Assembly (NCBI GenBank): GCA_900068845.1
Contig: CEFQ01000098.1
Coordinates: 65,158-129,157, forward strand
Direction: 5' to 3'
From: Enterobacter ludwigii
Lineage (GTDB): Bacteria; Pseudomonadota; Gammaproteobacteria; Enterobacterales; Enterobacteriaceae
DNA length: 64,000 nucleotides
Positions 1-9,170 of the stretch are shown piece by piece. How positions within the stretch are numbered: the first letter of the stretch is position 1; each line of letters begins with the position of its first letter. Below the pieces are notes generated by a model. It had not been told where the DNA came from and did no database searches. It was given only the letters and a program-made list of their open reading frames with translations. The position numbers and the translations under genes were made by a program.

Positions 1-576
1 GGCAAAGTGCCCTATGCGGTCGGGCTGAATAATCATATGGGCAGCAAAATGACGTCCAGTCTGTCTGGCATGCAGAAAGTGATGCAGGTGCTTAATCACT
101 ACAACTATTACTTTCTCGATAGCATGACGATTGGTAACAGTCAGTCGATCCCGGCAGCGCAAGGCACCAACGTTAAAGTGCTTAAACGTCGTGTGTTTCT
201 TGATGATAGCCAGGATGAAGCTTCCATCCGAACGCAGTTTACCCGTGCTGTGAAACTGGCACAGCGCGATGGTTATGCCATCGCCATTGGTCATCCACAT
301 CCTACGACGGTGCGCGTACTGCAACAGATGTTGCCGACATTGCCAGCAGATATCACATTAGTGCGCCCAAGCCAGTTGCTGAATGAGCGGCTGCATCAGG
401 GGTCTACACCGCCGCCATCCAGGAACCAGCCGGTGCCAAATCCGCGGTTCCGCGCGCCGAGCATGTGTAAGCCAGGTAAACCGTTACCGGCAGTGCCGCA
501 GAGCTATGCTGTTGAGTTGGTCAGTGACAGCATTGCGCAAAGCCGACTGGTTCAGTCAATAAAATTGCTATTCTAA
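1..576 (+). CDS. yibQ: Divergent polysaccharide deacetylase YibQ, 3' part
   Basis: The reading frame is open from base 1 (codons GGC AAA GTG), so the gene starts left of the window; the last 191 codons are present. The protein is a NodB-like (divergent polysaccharide deacetylase 2) periplasmic protein. The motif NNHMGS near the start of this fragment supplies the conserved metal-ligand histidine, and GHPHP about 90 residues later is another family signature. The last 60 residues are proline-rich and outside the conserved fold. In E. coli yibQ lies between envC and the yibD/tdh region, which matches the tdh-kbl genes further right. Substrate and precise role are not established. Confidence 0.8.
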   Translation, partial: GKVPYAVGLNNHMGSKMTSSLSGMQKVMQVLNHYNYYFLDSMTIGNSQSIPAAQGTNVKVLKRRVFLDDSQDEASIRTQFTRAVKLAQRDGYAIAIGHPHPTTVRVLQQMLPTLPADITLVRPSQLLNERLHQGSTPPPSRNQPVPNPRFRAPSMCKPGKPLPAVPQSYAVELVSDSIAQSRLVQSIKLLF

Positions 577-587
577 AATCGGGATCA

Positions 588-1817
588 ATGACCTCAATGA
601 GAAAAAAAATCTTGTTACTGGATACAGGTCGCGAATGGGGCGGTGGCACCAACAGTATGCTTGAGTTGCTCAAGCGCACTGATCGGCAAAAGTTTGAACT
701 CACCTGTTGCTTTTATAAAAACTATACACGCGGCAACAGTGAAAGCATCGAGTCAATGTTAAATTCGATTGGCATTCCAGTCGTATTTATCGCCCAGCGT
801 CGTCAGCCAAAATGGGCGAAAATCACTAAGGAATTGTTACGCACGCTATTCATTTTTAATCGTTCGCTGAAGAAGCAGATGATTGACCAGGTTGATGAAA
901 AATGGCGTGTATTGCCAAACGCCCAACAGATTTTATCAATTTTGCAGACCGGTAAATATGACGCGCTGTATATGAATAACCAGCCCAGCACCAATGTGGA
1001 AGGTTATCGCGCTGCTCAGGATTTACCGGTTGCACTTATTCAGCACTGCCGCATTGAGCCGCAATTAAGTTCCGCCTTGGTTGAAATGGTGAATAAACGT
1101 GTTGATGCCGTTATCGCCGTGTCCCATGGTGTGAACCAAACATTGCGCCAAAGTGGCGTTGATGCGCAGCGTTGTTTCACTGTCTCGAACGCTATCGATA
1201 TTCATCAGGCGTTGCCGAACCGTGAGGAGATGCGTAAGCGTTTTGCGTATTCGCCGGACACGTTTATTTTTGGTTCCATTGGTTCACTGATTACGCGCAA
1301 AGCGAACCATCATATTTTCCAGGCCTTAGGCCAATTTAAACGTGCGCATCCTGCCGCTAAATGGAAAATGGTGGTTGTGGGTTCTGGACCTGAACAGGAA
1401 AATCTCGTTCAACTTGCGCGTAAAGAGGATATTGAGAAACATATTGTTTTTACCGGCTTTCAAAACAACCCGTTGGACTACCTTGCCGCATTCGATGCCT
1501 TTATTCTCGCCTCGCGCAGTGAGGGCTTACCGCGCGTGGTGCTTGAGGCGATGCTGGTAAAAACCGCCGTCATCGGTTCGAATGTTGTGGGAACCGCAGA
1601 ATTAATTAATCACGACGAGACAGGTTTAATTTTTGCATATGGCGATATTGACCAATTAACCACCCACCTCACTGCCGTGTGGCATGACGCAAGTTTACGT
1701 CAGCGTTTAATCAACACCGCAGAGAGACGTGTACGCGAAAACTACGCTATTGAGAACTATGTTTCTGGTGTCGAAATGATCCTGGAAAAAAGTATTGAAA
1801 GGAGAACTCATGTTTGA
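588..1817 (+). CDS. Glycosyltransferase family 4 (surface glycan)
   Basis: A 409-residue GT-B fold glycosyltransferase. An N-terminal GGG turn lies at about residues 18-20. A Rossmann-like C-terminal half starts near residue 225, and the signature EGLPRVVLE with glutamates at about 311 and 319 is the E-x7-E motif of family GT4. It sits 11 bases after yibQ and overlaps the next gene by 8 bases, so the two probably form one transcript. ATG 588 follows GGGA closely; ATG 597 is an alternative start. It occupies the place of E. coli yibD/waaH but is a different family, GT4 rather than GT2. Sugar and acceptor are unknown; a role in LPS or capsule modification is inferred from position. Confidence 0.75.
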   Translation: MTSMRKKILLLDTGREWGGGTNSMLELLKRTDRQKFELTCCFYKNYTRGNSESIESMLNSIGIPVVFIAQRRQPKWAKITKELLRTLFIFNRSLKKQMIDQVDEKWRVLPNAQQILSILQTGKYDALYMNNQPSTNVEGYRAAQDLPVALIQHCRIEPQLSSALVEMVNKRVDAVIAVSHGVNQTLRQSGVDAQRCFTVSNAIDIHQALPNREEMRKRFAYSPDTFIFGSIGSLITRKANHHIFQALGQFKRAHPAAKWKMVVVGSGPEQENLVQLARKEDIEKHIVFTGFQNNPLDYLAAFDAFILASRSEGLPRVVLEAMLVKTAVIGSNVVGTAELINHDETGLIFAYGDIDQLTTHLTAVWHDASLRQRLINTAERRVRENYAIENYVSGVEMILEKSIERRTHV

Positions 1818-2721
1818 GTTTTTAAATAAAAATTTTCGACACATTCGCTCGCGCCATAATATTGCCTATCAACAAGAATCGATAAAAGGCCAGATTGCAA
1901 TCAACTCTGTGGTTATTCCCTGTACTGGGGCTGATTTTATGGAAGAGGCTGTATTAAGTGCTGAATTTGCCAGCCGCTTTGCAACATGTGTTGATGAGAT
2001 TGTGATTGTCAGCGATCAGCCTGCTACGCTTTTTCCTACATTACCCAAAAAAGTGAGGGTCGCGACGCTGGAAGTACCCTTCCGCGAGGAAAGCTATCGT
2101 TACAAGCAAATTTATCGCAGTAGGTTGATTAAAATTCAGGCGCCACTGCAGGCTAAAGGTGACGGTATTTTAATGATCGATTCAGATTTAAATTTGTTGC
2201 AGGAACCAAACTGTAAAATAGAAGAACACGCTCTTTATAGTAGCTTTCGTCAGGGCAAGATGGTGGCCAAACTGGCGGAATTGCCTGCCCCACAAATTCC
2301 CGCTTACTATAAAAATGCCGTCAGACCAGGATTTCAGGATCACGTTAATAGCGCTTATCTTGCTGCAACGCGCGCTACATGGAAACGCCTTTGCCCATTG
2401 TGGTTAGCGCTGTTTCAAGACACTTGGGAGTTGATGAGTGATAACCAACCACCTACTGATCAATTACCGCTGGCCGCTCTATTAGATCTTCTTGATATAA
2501 AAACAATTAACTTAGGAGATTGGGTAAATTGGCCGGTATCTAAACGTATTGGTGGGCAACCAGCCGTTATTCCATCGCAAGTTATTGGCGCACATGGAGG
2601 TTTCCCATTGAGTGAATGGCAAAAGTATTTACAAGACCCCACTCAACCACTCACGTTCAAGGGCCAGGAGTACACGCGAAAAGTGCGATACCTGACGGAT
2701 GCAGAAAAAAAACAGCCATGA
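1810..2721 (+). CDS. Putative sugar transferase with DSD motif
   Basis: I do not recognise this 303-residue protein by name. The segment GILMIDSDLNLLQ, with aspartates at 124 and 126, resembles the DxD nucleotide-sugar motif of GT-A (GT8-like) transferases. The earlier stretch VVIPCTGADF is consistent with a nucleotide-binding first strand. There is no signal peptide or membrane segment. ATG 1810 is preceded by AGGAG at the right distance and overlaps the upstream glycosyltransferase stop by 8 bases, which argues for translational coupling; a TTG at 1795 is less likely. The gene is AT-rich: the row 2161-2220 has 18 G or C in 60. That suggests transfer. The enzymatic role is inference. Confidence 0.6.
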   Translation: MFEFLNKNFRHIRSRHNIAYQQESIKGQIAINSVVIPCTGADFMEEAVLSAEFASRFATCVDEIVIVSDQPATLFPTLPKKVRVATLEVPFREESYRYKQIYRSRLIKIQAPLQAKGDGILMIDSDLNLLQEPNCKIEEHALYSSFRQGKMVAKLAELPAPQIPAYYKNAVRPGFQDHVNSAYLAATRATWKRLCPLWLALFQDTWELMSDNQPPTDQLPLAALLDLLDIKTINLGDWVNWPVSKRIGGQPAVIPSQVIGAHGGFPLSEWQKYLQDPTQPLTFKGQEYTRKVRYLTDAEKKQP

Positions 2722-2750
2722 CACTCTCCGGCCACCTGACCGGAGAGTGC

Positions 2751-3779
2751 TTAATCCCAGCTCAACACCACTTTGCCTGATCGTCCGGATCGCATCTCAT
2801 CAAAGCCCTGTTGGAACTCATCAATGTGATAGCGATGGGTGATGATAGGCGTGAGATCGAGGCCGGACTGAATGAGCGCCGCCATCTTATACCAGGTCTC
2901 GAACATCTCACGTCCGTAAATGCCTTTGATGAACAAACCTTTGAAAATTACCTGATTCCAGTCGATGGACATCTCGCCCGGCGGAATGCCCAGCAGCGCA
3001 ATGCGTCCGCCGTGATTCATCACTTCCAGCAGGGTGCGGAACGCCGGTGGCGCGCCGGACATCTCCAGCCCAACATCAAAACCTTCGGTCATACCGAGTT
3101 CGGCCATCACGTCGCGCAGATTTTCCTGCGCGACGTTAACCGCGCGCGTCACACCCATTTTTCGCGCCAAATCGAGGCGATATTCGTTGATGTCGGTGAT
3201 CACCACGTGACGCGCGCCGACGTGCTTACACACTGCCGCCGCCATAATACCAATCGGTCCGGCACCGGAAATCAGCACATCTTCACCCACCAAATCGAAC
3301 GACAGCGCGGTATGCACCGCATTACCAAAGGGATCGAAGATCGCCGCCAGTTCGTCAGAAATGTTGTCGGGGATTTTGAAGGCGTTAAACGCCGGGATCA
3401 CCAGATATTCAGCAAAACAGCCCTGGCGATTGACGCCAACGCCAACCGTGTTGCGACAAAGATGTGTGCGTCCGGCGCGGCAGTTGCGACAATGACCGCA
3501 GGTGATATGGCCTTCACCAGAGACACGATCGCCAACGGCAAAGCCTTTAACTTCCTCGCCCATTCCCACCACTTCACCGACATATTCGTGACCGGTAATC
3601 ATCGGGACGGGAATGGTTTTACGCGACCAGTCATCCCAGTTGTAGATGTGCACATCGGTGCCGCAAATGGCGGTTTTGCGAATCTTTATCAGCAGGTCGT
3701 TATGGCCGGGTTCGGGAATCGGCGCATCCTTAACCATCCAAATGCCTTCTTCGGCTTTTAATTTGGCGAGTGCTTTCAT
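2751..3779 (-). CDS. tdh: L-threonine 3-dehydrogenase
   Basis: Oxidises L-threonine to 2-amino-3-ketobutyrate with NAD+, the first step of threonine conversion to glycine and acetyl-CoA. The 342 residues match the usual length of 341. Catalytic zinc ligands C39, H64 and E65 are visible in ICGTDVH and GHEYVGEVVG. The structural zinc cysteines C94, C97, C100 and C108 lie in CGHCRNCRAGRTHLC. The NAD-binding Rossmann turn is GAGPIG. The frame stays open 100 codons further upstream, but the ATG at 3779 gives the family N-terminus MKALAKLK and forms an ATGA overlap with the kbl stop, so the two enzymes are translationally coupled. Confidence 0.97.
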   Translation of the reverse strand: MKALAKLKAEEGIWMVKDAPIPEPGHNDLLIKIRKTAICGTDVHIYNWDDWSRKTIPVPMITGHEYVGEVVGMGEEVKGFAVGDRVSGEGHITCGHCRNCRAGRTHLCRNTVGVGVNRQGCFAEYLVIPAFNAFKIPDNISDELAAIFDPFGNAVHTALSFDLVGEDVLISGAGPIGIMAAAVCKHVGARHVVITDINEYRLDLARKMGVTRAVNVAQENLRDVMAELGMTEGFDVGLEMSGAPPAFRTLLEVMNHGGRIALLGIPPGEMSIDWNQVIFKGLFIKGIYGREMFETWYKMAALIQSGLDLTPIITHRYHIDEFQQGFDEMRSGRSGKVVLSWD

Positions 3780-4984
3780 TTCCCTGCTCCTGAAATAATG
3801 CCCAGCTGTTGACCAATGCGGGTGAAGGCAGCCACGGCGTGTTCCAGCTGCGCCTGCGTATGGCCGGCAGAAATCTGGGTACGGATGCGCGCCTGACCTT
3901 GCGGTACCACTGGATAGAAGAAGCCTGTCACGTAGATGCCTTCCTGCTGCAACAGGCTGGCAAACTGCTGCGCCACGTTGGCATCGCCCAACATCACCGG
4001 GATGATGGCGTGATCGGCACCGGCCAGCGTGAAGCCGGCAGCGGTCATTTTTTCGCGGAAGAAACGGGCGTTTTCCCATAGACGCTGGCGTAAACCGTCG
4101 CCCTCACTCAGCAGTTCCAGTACGCGCAGCGAGGCGGTAACAATCGCCGGTGCCAGCGAGTTGGAGAACAGATACGGCCGCGAACGCTGACGTAGCCACT
4201 CAACCACCTCTTTTTTCGCTGCCACGTAGCCGCCCGATGCGCCACCTAACGCTTTGCCCAGCGTACCGGTGAGAATATCGACGCGATCCATTACACCGCA
4301 ATATTCGTGGGTGCCACGCCCGGCAGAACCGACAAAGCCCACCGCATGTGAATCATCCACCATCACCATCGCATCAAACTCATCTGCCAAATCGCAAATG
4401 CCATGCAGATTGGCGATCACGCCATCCATGGAAAACACGCCGTCGGTGGCGATCAGAATGTGGCGCGCGCCTTTGTCGCGTGCTTCCTGTAAGCGCGCCC
4501 GTAGCTCATTCATGTTGTTGTTGGCATAACGATAGCGCTGCGCTTTACATAGACGGACGCCATCAATGATCGACGCGTGATTGAGGGCGTCCGAAATAAT
4601 CGCGTCCTCCGCGCTGAGCAGCGTTTCAAACAGGCCACCATTGGCATCAAAGCAGGATGAAAACAGAATCGCATCTTCCATACCGAGGAACTCAGCGAGC
4701 TTGTGCTCTAGCTGCTGGTGGATGTCTTGCGTGCCGCAGATAAAGCGCACCGAGGCCATACCGAAACCGTGCGAATCCATGCCGTCTTTCGCCGCCTGGA
4801 TTAATGCCGGATGATTGGCTAAACCCAAATAGTTATTGGCGCAAAAGTTGATGACCGGTGGACTGTTGGCGACATTGATTTCTGCCTGCTGCGCCGAAGT
4901 AATGGTGCGTTCTTGTTTGAACAATCCGTCCTGACGTGTTGTCTCAAGTTGTTGACGAATTTGCGAATAAAACTGACTGGACAT
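3776..4984 (-). CDS. kbl: 2-amino-3-ketobutyrate CoA ligase
   Basis: PLP-dependent enzyme that cleaves 2-amino-3-ketobutyrate with CoA to glycine and acetyl-CoA, acting on the unstable product of Tdh. It has 402 residues of the alpha-oxoamine synthase family. DDSHAVGF supplies cofactor contacts, and TGTLGKALGG carries the Schiff-base lysine. ATG 4984 is preceded by GAGGAG; an in-frame start 11 codons upstream lacks such a site. It is the first gene of the kbl-tdh operon. In E. coli this operon answers to Lrp and leucine; I could not identify an Lrp site by eye. Confidence 0.97.
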   Translation of the reverse strand: MSSQFYSQIRQQLETTRQDGLFKQERTITSAQQAEINVANSPPVINFCANNYLGLANHPALIQAAKDGMDSHGFGMASVRFICGTQDIHQQLEHKLAEFLGMEDAILFSSCFDANGGLFETLLSAEDAIISDALNHASIIDGVRLCKAQRYRYANNNMNELRARLQEARDKGARHILIATDGVFSMDGVIANLHGICDLADEFDAMVMVDDSHAVGFVGSAGRGTHEYCGVMDRVDILTGTLGKALGGASGGYVAAKKEVVEWLRQRSRPYLFSNSLAPAIVTASLRVLELLSEGDGLRQRLWENARFFREKMTAAGFTLAGADHAIIPVMLGDANVAQQFASLLQQEGIYVTGFFYPVVPQGQARIRTQISAGHTQAQLEHAVAAFTRIGQQLGIISGAGK

Positions 4985-5215
4985 GATTCTGCTCCTCAGA
5001 TAGCAAAATTTTGGCACATATTACTGATCGAAAAGCGAATAGACGACATTTCAGCCATCAATATGTCGGTTTTGCAGCATAGTTCACGCTGCGGACAGGA
5101 TTTGTGCAGCGCATGCGGCGTCATCTGGCTGCCTGCGTCTGGCTGAAATGTTATGATGGTAGGCATTCGTGGATGAAACCTCCTGTTTCACCCCAACTCT
5201 TTAAAGGCAAAGCAT
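4985..5215. promoter_or_regulatory. Divergent kbl / hldD promoter region
   Basis: The 231-base gap separates two divergent operons and must hold both promoters. On the plus strand TATGAT at 5152-5157 is a plausible -10 for hldD, although the sequence 17 bases upstream is a poor -35. The hldD ribosome site AAAGG lies at 5203-5207. No operator was identified. Confidence 0.45.
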
Positions 5216-6148
5216 ATGATTATCGTAACCGGTGGCGCTGGCATGATTGGCAGCAATATTGTTAAAGCGCTGAATGACCGCGGTTTGACCGACATTTTGG
5301 TGGTGGATAATCTGAAGGATGGCACCAAGTTCGTGAATCTGGCGGATCTTGATATCGCTGACTACATGGATAAAGAGGAATTCCTCAGCTACATCATGTC
5401 TGGCGAAGATCTTGGCCCAATCGAAGCCGTTTTCCATGAAGGTGCGTGTTCAGCGACCACCGAATGGGATGGCAAGTACATGATGGATAACAACTATCAG
5501 TACTCTAAAGATCTGCTGCACTTCTGTCTGGAGCGCGAAATCCCGTTCCTTTACGCCTCGTCCGCTGCCACTTATGGCGGCCGCAATGAGAACTTCATCG
5601 AAGAGCGCCAGTACGAGCAGCCACTGAACGTTTACGGCTACTCCAAAATGCTCTTCGACCACTATGTGCGCCAGATTCTGCCAGAAGCCGAATCACCGGT
5701 ATGCGGCTTCCGTTACTTCAACGTATATGGCCCGCGTGAAGGCCATAAAGGCGGCATGGCAAGCGTAGCGTTCCACCTCAACACGCAGATCAGTAACGGT
5801 GAAAATCCAAAACTGTTCGAAGGCAGCGACGATTTCCGCCGCGACTTCATCCATGTGGATGACGTGGTAGCCGTAAATCTGTGGTGCTGGGAAAACGGTG
5901 TTTCAGGTATCTACAACTGCGGTACCGGTCGCGCGGAGTCTTTCCAGGAAGTGGCGGATGCGGTGCTGAACTTCCATCAGCAAGGCCAGATTGAATACAT
6001 CCCGTTCCCGGAGAAGCTGAAAGGCCGTTATCAGGCATTTACCCAAGCCGATCTCACCAACCTGCGTGCAGCCGGTTACGACAAGCCGTTCAAAACCGTC
6101 GCGCAAGGCGTGGGCGAATACATGGCGTGGCTGAACCGTAACGCATAA
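5216..6148 (+). CDS. hldD: ADP-L-glycero-D-manno-heptose 6-epimerase
   Basis: Last step of ADP-heptose synthesis: it inverts C6 of ADP-D-glycero-D-manno-heptose to give the LPS heptose donor used by WaaC, WaaF and WaaQ. It is a 310-residue extended SDR protein, the same length as E. coli HldD (RfaD). The NADP-binding turn GGAGMIGS lies at residues 7-14, and the catalytic pair in YGYSK at about 140-144. It is the first gene of hldD-waaF-waaC, with waaF starting 17 bases after its stop. Confidence 0.98.
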   Translation: MIIVTGGAGMIGSNIVKALNDRGLTDILVVDNLKDGTKFVNLADLDIADYMDKEEFLSYIMSGEDLGPIEAVFHEGACSATTEWDGKYMMDNNYQYSKDLLHFCLEREIPFLYASSAATYGGRNENFIEERQYEQPLNVYGYSKMLFDHYVRQILPEAESPVCGFRYFNVYGPREGHKGGMASVAFHLNTQISNGENPKLFEGSDDFRRDFIHVDDVVAVNLWCWENGVSGIYNCGTGRAESFQEVADAVLNFHQQGQIEYIPFPEKLKGRYQAFTQADLTNLRAAGYDKPFKTVAQGVGEYMAWLNRNA

Positions 6149-6165
6149 GGAAACCGGCAGCAGCG

Positions 6166-7209
6166 ATGAAAATTCTGGTTATTGGCCCATCATGGGTCGG
6201 CGATATGATGATGTCGCAAAGTCTCTATCGCACGCTCAAGGCTGAGCATCCTGAAGCGGTGATCGATGTGATGGCGCCAGCCTGGTGCCGTCCGTTACTG
6301 TCGCGTATGCCGGAAGTGAATCAGGCGTTGGCGATGCCACTTGGGCATGGCGCATTAGCGCTGGGTGAGCGTCGCCGTTTGGGGAAATCCCTGCGTGCCA
6401 GTGGCTATGACCGTGCCTATGTGCTGCCAAACTCCTTCAAATCCGCGCTGGTGCCCTTTTTCGCTGGGATCAAACGTCGCACTGGCTGGCGTGGCGAGAT
6501 GCGCTATGGCGTACTGAATGACGTGCGCGTGCTGGATAAAGCAGCCTTTCCATTGATGGTTGAGCGCTATGTGGCGCTCGGCTACGACAAACCGGTGGCT
6601 TCAGCGCAGCAGTTGCCGCAGCCATTGTTGTGGCCCCAGCTGCGCGTTGATGACGATGAGAAACGCATGACGGCGGCACAGTTTGCGCTGTCAGCCGATC
6701 GTCCGGCGATTGGGTTTTGTCCAGGCGCGGAGTTCGGACCGGCGAAGCGCTGGCCGCACTACCATTATGCTGCGCTGGCTGAACAGCTGATTGGTGAAGG
6801 TTATCAAGTGGTGCTGTTCGGTTCGGCGAAAGATCGCGAAACCGGTGACACCATTGTACAGACGCTGTCAGAAGCAGCACGCGCGCACTGCAAAAATCTG
6901 GCGGGTGATACGCAACTGGAGCAAGCGGTCATTCTTCTGGCGCACTGCGCAGCCGTGGTGAGTAACGATTCCGGCCTGATGCACATCGCCGCAGCACTTA
7001 ATCGCCCGCTGGTGGCCCTGTATGGTCCAAGCAGCCCAGACTTCACACCGCCGCTGTCCCAGCATGCGCGTATCATTCGTTTGATCACCGGCTATCACAA
7101 AGTGCGCAAAGGAGATGCCGAGCAAGGTTATCACCAGAGCCTGATTGATATTCAGCCGGCGCGTGTTCATCAGGAACTGAGCGCGTTGTTGCATCCGGTG
7201 CAGGAGTAG
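6166..7209 (+). CDS. waaF: ADP-heptose:LPS heptosyltransferase II
   Basis: Adds the second heptose to the LPS inner core. It is a 347-residue GT9 protein. It has the family N-terminus ILVIGPSWVGDMMMSQSLY, and the C-terminal donor-site sequence NDSGLMHIAAAL with ALYGPSSP. It lies between hldD and waaC. The stop overlaps the waaC ribosome site (CAGGAGTAG), so waaF and waaC are almost certainly co-translated. It acts on the cytoplasmic face of the inner membrane. Confidence 0.97.
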   Translation: MKILVIGPSWVGDMMMSQSLYRTLKAEHPEAVIDVMAPAWCRPLLSRMPEVNQALAMPLGHGALALGERRRLGKSLRASGYDRAYVLPNSFKSALVPFFAGIKRRTGWRGEMRYGVLNDVRVLDKAAFPLMVERYVALGYDKPVASAQQLPQPLLWPQLRVDDDEKRMTAAQFALSADRPAIGFCPGAEFGPAKRWPHYHYAALAEQLIGEGYQVVLFGSAKDRETGDTIVQTLSEAARAHCKNLAGDTQLEQAVILLAHCAAVVSNDSGLMHIAAALNRPLVALYGPSSPDFTPPLSQHARIIRLITGYHKVRKGDAEQGYHQSLIDIQPARVHQELSALLHPVQE

Positions 7210-7211
7210 AA

Positions 7212-8180
7212 ATGCACGTTTTGATTGTTAAAACCTCCTCGATGGGAGACGTGCTGCATACCTTACCGGCGCTCACGGATGCGATGCAGGCGATCCCTGG
7301 CATCAAATTTGATTGGGTGGTTGAGGAAAACTTCGCTCAAATTCCTGGCTGGCATCCGGCGGTGGATAAGGTGTTGCCGGTGGCGATTCGTCGTTGGCGC
7401 AAGCATTGGTTCGGTAGCCAGCAGCGTGAGGAGCGTGTGCTGTTCAAACGTGAGCTGCAATCACGCCAATATGATGTGGTGCTGGATGCGCAGGGCCTGA
7501 TCAAAAGCGCTGCGCTGGTAACGCGCCTGGCAAAAGGCGTGAAGCACGGTCAGGACAGTCGCAGCGCGCGCGAACCTTTCGCCAGCTGGTGGTATGACAA
7601 ACGTCATGAAATCAACAAGCAGCAGCATGCCGTTGAACGAACGCGTGAGCTATTTGCCAAAAGCCTCGGCTATGAAAAGCCCACCACGCAGGGCGACTAC
7701 GCAATTGCCGGTCATTTCCGCTCTACGCTGCCCAACCACGCTCAGCCATATCTGGTGTTTTTGCACGCCACCACGCGTGATAACAAACACTGGCCGGAAT
7801 CACACTGGCGCGAGCTGATTGAGTTAGTGCAGCCAACCGGCCTACGCGTAAAATTACCCTGGGGCGCGGAACATGAACACCAGCGGGCACTGCGTCTGGC
7901 CGAAGGTTTCAACCATGTTGAGGTGCTGCCAAAGTTAACGCTTGAGTTGGTGGCGCAGCAGTTAGCAGGCGCGCGGGCGGTGGTGTCGGTGGATACCGGT
8001 TTGAGCCATCTGACGGCGGCGCTGGATCGCCCGAATATCACACTTTACGGTCCAACCGATCCCGGTTTGATTGGTGGTTATGGCAAGAATCAGTACGTAC
8101 TGCGCCCTGCTCAAGGCCACAGCATGGCAGATATTCAAGCCACCGTAGTTGCAACGATGTTGAAAGAAATCGCGGTATAA
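7212..8180 (+). CDS. waaC: ADP-heptose:LPS heptosyltransferase I
   Basis: Transfers the first heptose onto Kdo2-lipid A. It is a 322-residue GT9 enzyme starting MHVLIVKTSSMGDVLHTLPA, a near-standard WaaC N-terminus. DAQGLIKSA and the C-terminal SVDTGLSHLTAALDRP with TLYGPTDP form the acceptor and donor sites. It starts two bases after waaF. Downstream the transcript meets the oppositely oriented gene at 8199, only 18 bases away, and no clear intrinsic terminator is seen between them. Confidence 0.97.
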   Translation: MHVLIVKTSSMGDVLHTLPALTDAMQAIPGIKFDWVVEENFAQIPGWHPAVDKVLPVAIRRWRKHWFGSQQREERVLFKRELQSRQYDVVLDAQGLIKSAALVTRLAKGVKHGQDSRSAREPFASWWYDKRHEINKQQHAVERTRELFAKSLGYEKPTTQGDYAIAGHFRSTLPNHAQPYLVFLHATTRDNKHWPESHWRELIELVQPTGLRVKLPWGAEHEHQRALRLAEGFNHVEVLPKLTLELVAQQLAGARAVVSVDTGLSHLTAALDRPNITLYGPTDPGLIGGYGKNQYVLRPAQGHSMADIQATVVATMLKEIAV

Positions 8181-8198
8181 ATTACACCGCTCGGACCA

Positions 8199-9170
8199 TT
8201 AGCCCGGCTGGCTATTGCTCTTACGCAGCGCGTATTCCGTCAACGTCATGCCTTGAGTGCGTGATTTTAACCAGCTGAAAAGCTGTTCTAAATCATCGTA
8301 AAGGCGTTCAATGTCGGCCTCATTTTTAAATGTGGGGCTGCCATCGGGCATAAATTCTGATGAATGCAGCATGAACTCGACATAATCATTTCCCTGGCTG
8401 AGCGTCTTCTCGGCGACCTGCTTCATCTGCGCTAAATTACCACCTACTGGACGCAGCCAATTGACAGATGGACCGCGTTTCTTACCGCGCACGTCATTCC
8501 ACACTTTTTTGAGCTGGTTAGTGAAAGCGCCATAACGATATTGAATGCTCATCGGCAACTCTAATAGCGCACTATCACCCGCTCGTGAAATGTCATTAAC
8601 ATCAAGATAATAAGCATGATCGGGGAAACGGCTGTAATTGGTGCCGCCTTTGCCTTGCGGCGCACCGGATGAATTGCGCCAATCCACACGCGGTGTGACA
8701 GAGCAATCAACCAGATAACCGTTGTCGAGCAGTGCACGCGCGTAAACTTCATCAAAAGCCCAGCGTCCGGCACGATGACTGGTCATCTTCTGCTGAAAAG
8801 CATTTTCCAACAGTTCGGTCATGTAAGCGACCTTATCACGCAAGATATTTTCCGGAAATTCAATCAAATAAGGCTGATAACTCCAGTCATCATCGGTCAA
8901 CGCGTATTCCGGTGGGCTATGCCATGCATGAAGATGCATACCGATTTCACCTTGCCCGCGCGCCAGCAGATCCCGGCCAAATTCAACATAAGCAGGGTCG
9001 CTTGCCATTTCGTAATTGGTCAACCAAGTGGGTTTAAACCCATATTTCTCACATAAGGCCTGAAAACGGGGCAGGAACTTGACATTTCGCGTGGTAACTT
9101 TGCCGCTACGATTGCGCCAAAGATTATCCCCTTCAGTATCGAGAGTAATTAAAAACGCAGGCTTATCCAT
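8199..9170 (-). CDS. Polysaccharide deacetylase-family protein (WbmS-like)
   Basis: A 323-residue protein with NodB-type landmarks: the N-terminal FLITLDTEGDN with its metal-site acidic pair, IGMHLHAWHSPPEY with metal histidines, and HRAGRWAFDE. The barrel is probably completed near residue 270 by FMLHSSEFMPDG. It has no signal peptide, so it likely acts in the cytoplasm on a nucleotide-sugar-built glycan or its lipid-linked form. It interrupts the waa cluster in the opposite direction, converging on waaC and diverging from the next glycosyltransferase. It may N-deacetylate a core hexosamine as in Klebsiella, where a deacetylase accompanies a GlcNAc transferase. That role is inference. Confidence 0.7.
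   Translation of the reverse strand: MDKPAFLITLDTEGDNLWRNRSGKVTTRNVKFLPRFQALCEKYGFKPTWLTNYEMASDPAYVEFGRDLLARGQGEIGMHLHAWHSPPEYALTDDDWSYQPYLIEFPENILRDKVAYMTELLENAFQQKMTSHRAGRWAFDEVYARALLDNGYLVDCSVTPRVDWRNSSGAPQGKGGTNYSRFPDHAYYLDVNDISRAGDSALLELPMSIQYRYGAFTNQLKKVWNDVRGKKRGPSVNWLRPVGGNLAQMKQVAEKTLSQGNDYVEFMLHSSEFMPDGSPTFKNEADIERLYDDLEQLFSWLKSRTQGMTLTEYALRKSNSQPG

Noticed and set aside
2811..3761. Long open frame antisense to tdh
   Set aside because: A 316-codon shadow created by codon bias of tdh; composition is rich in His and Arg, it has no family features and no ribosome site.
3780..4079. 100-codon N-terminal extension of tdh
   Set aside because: It would run through kbl in another frame; the ATGA junction and family N-terminus fix the start at 3779.
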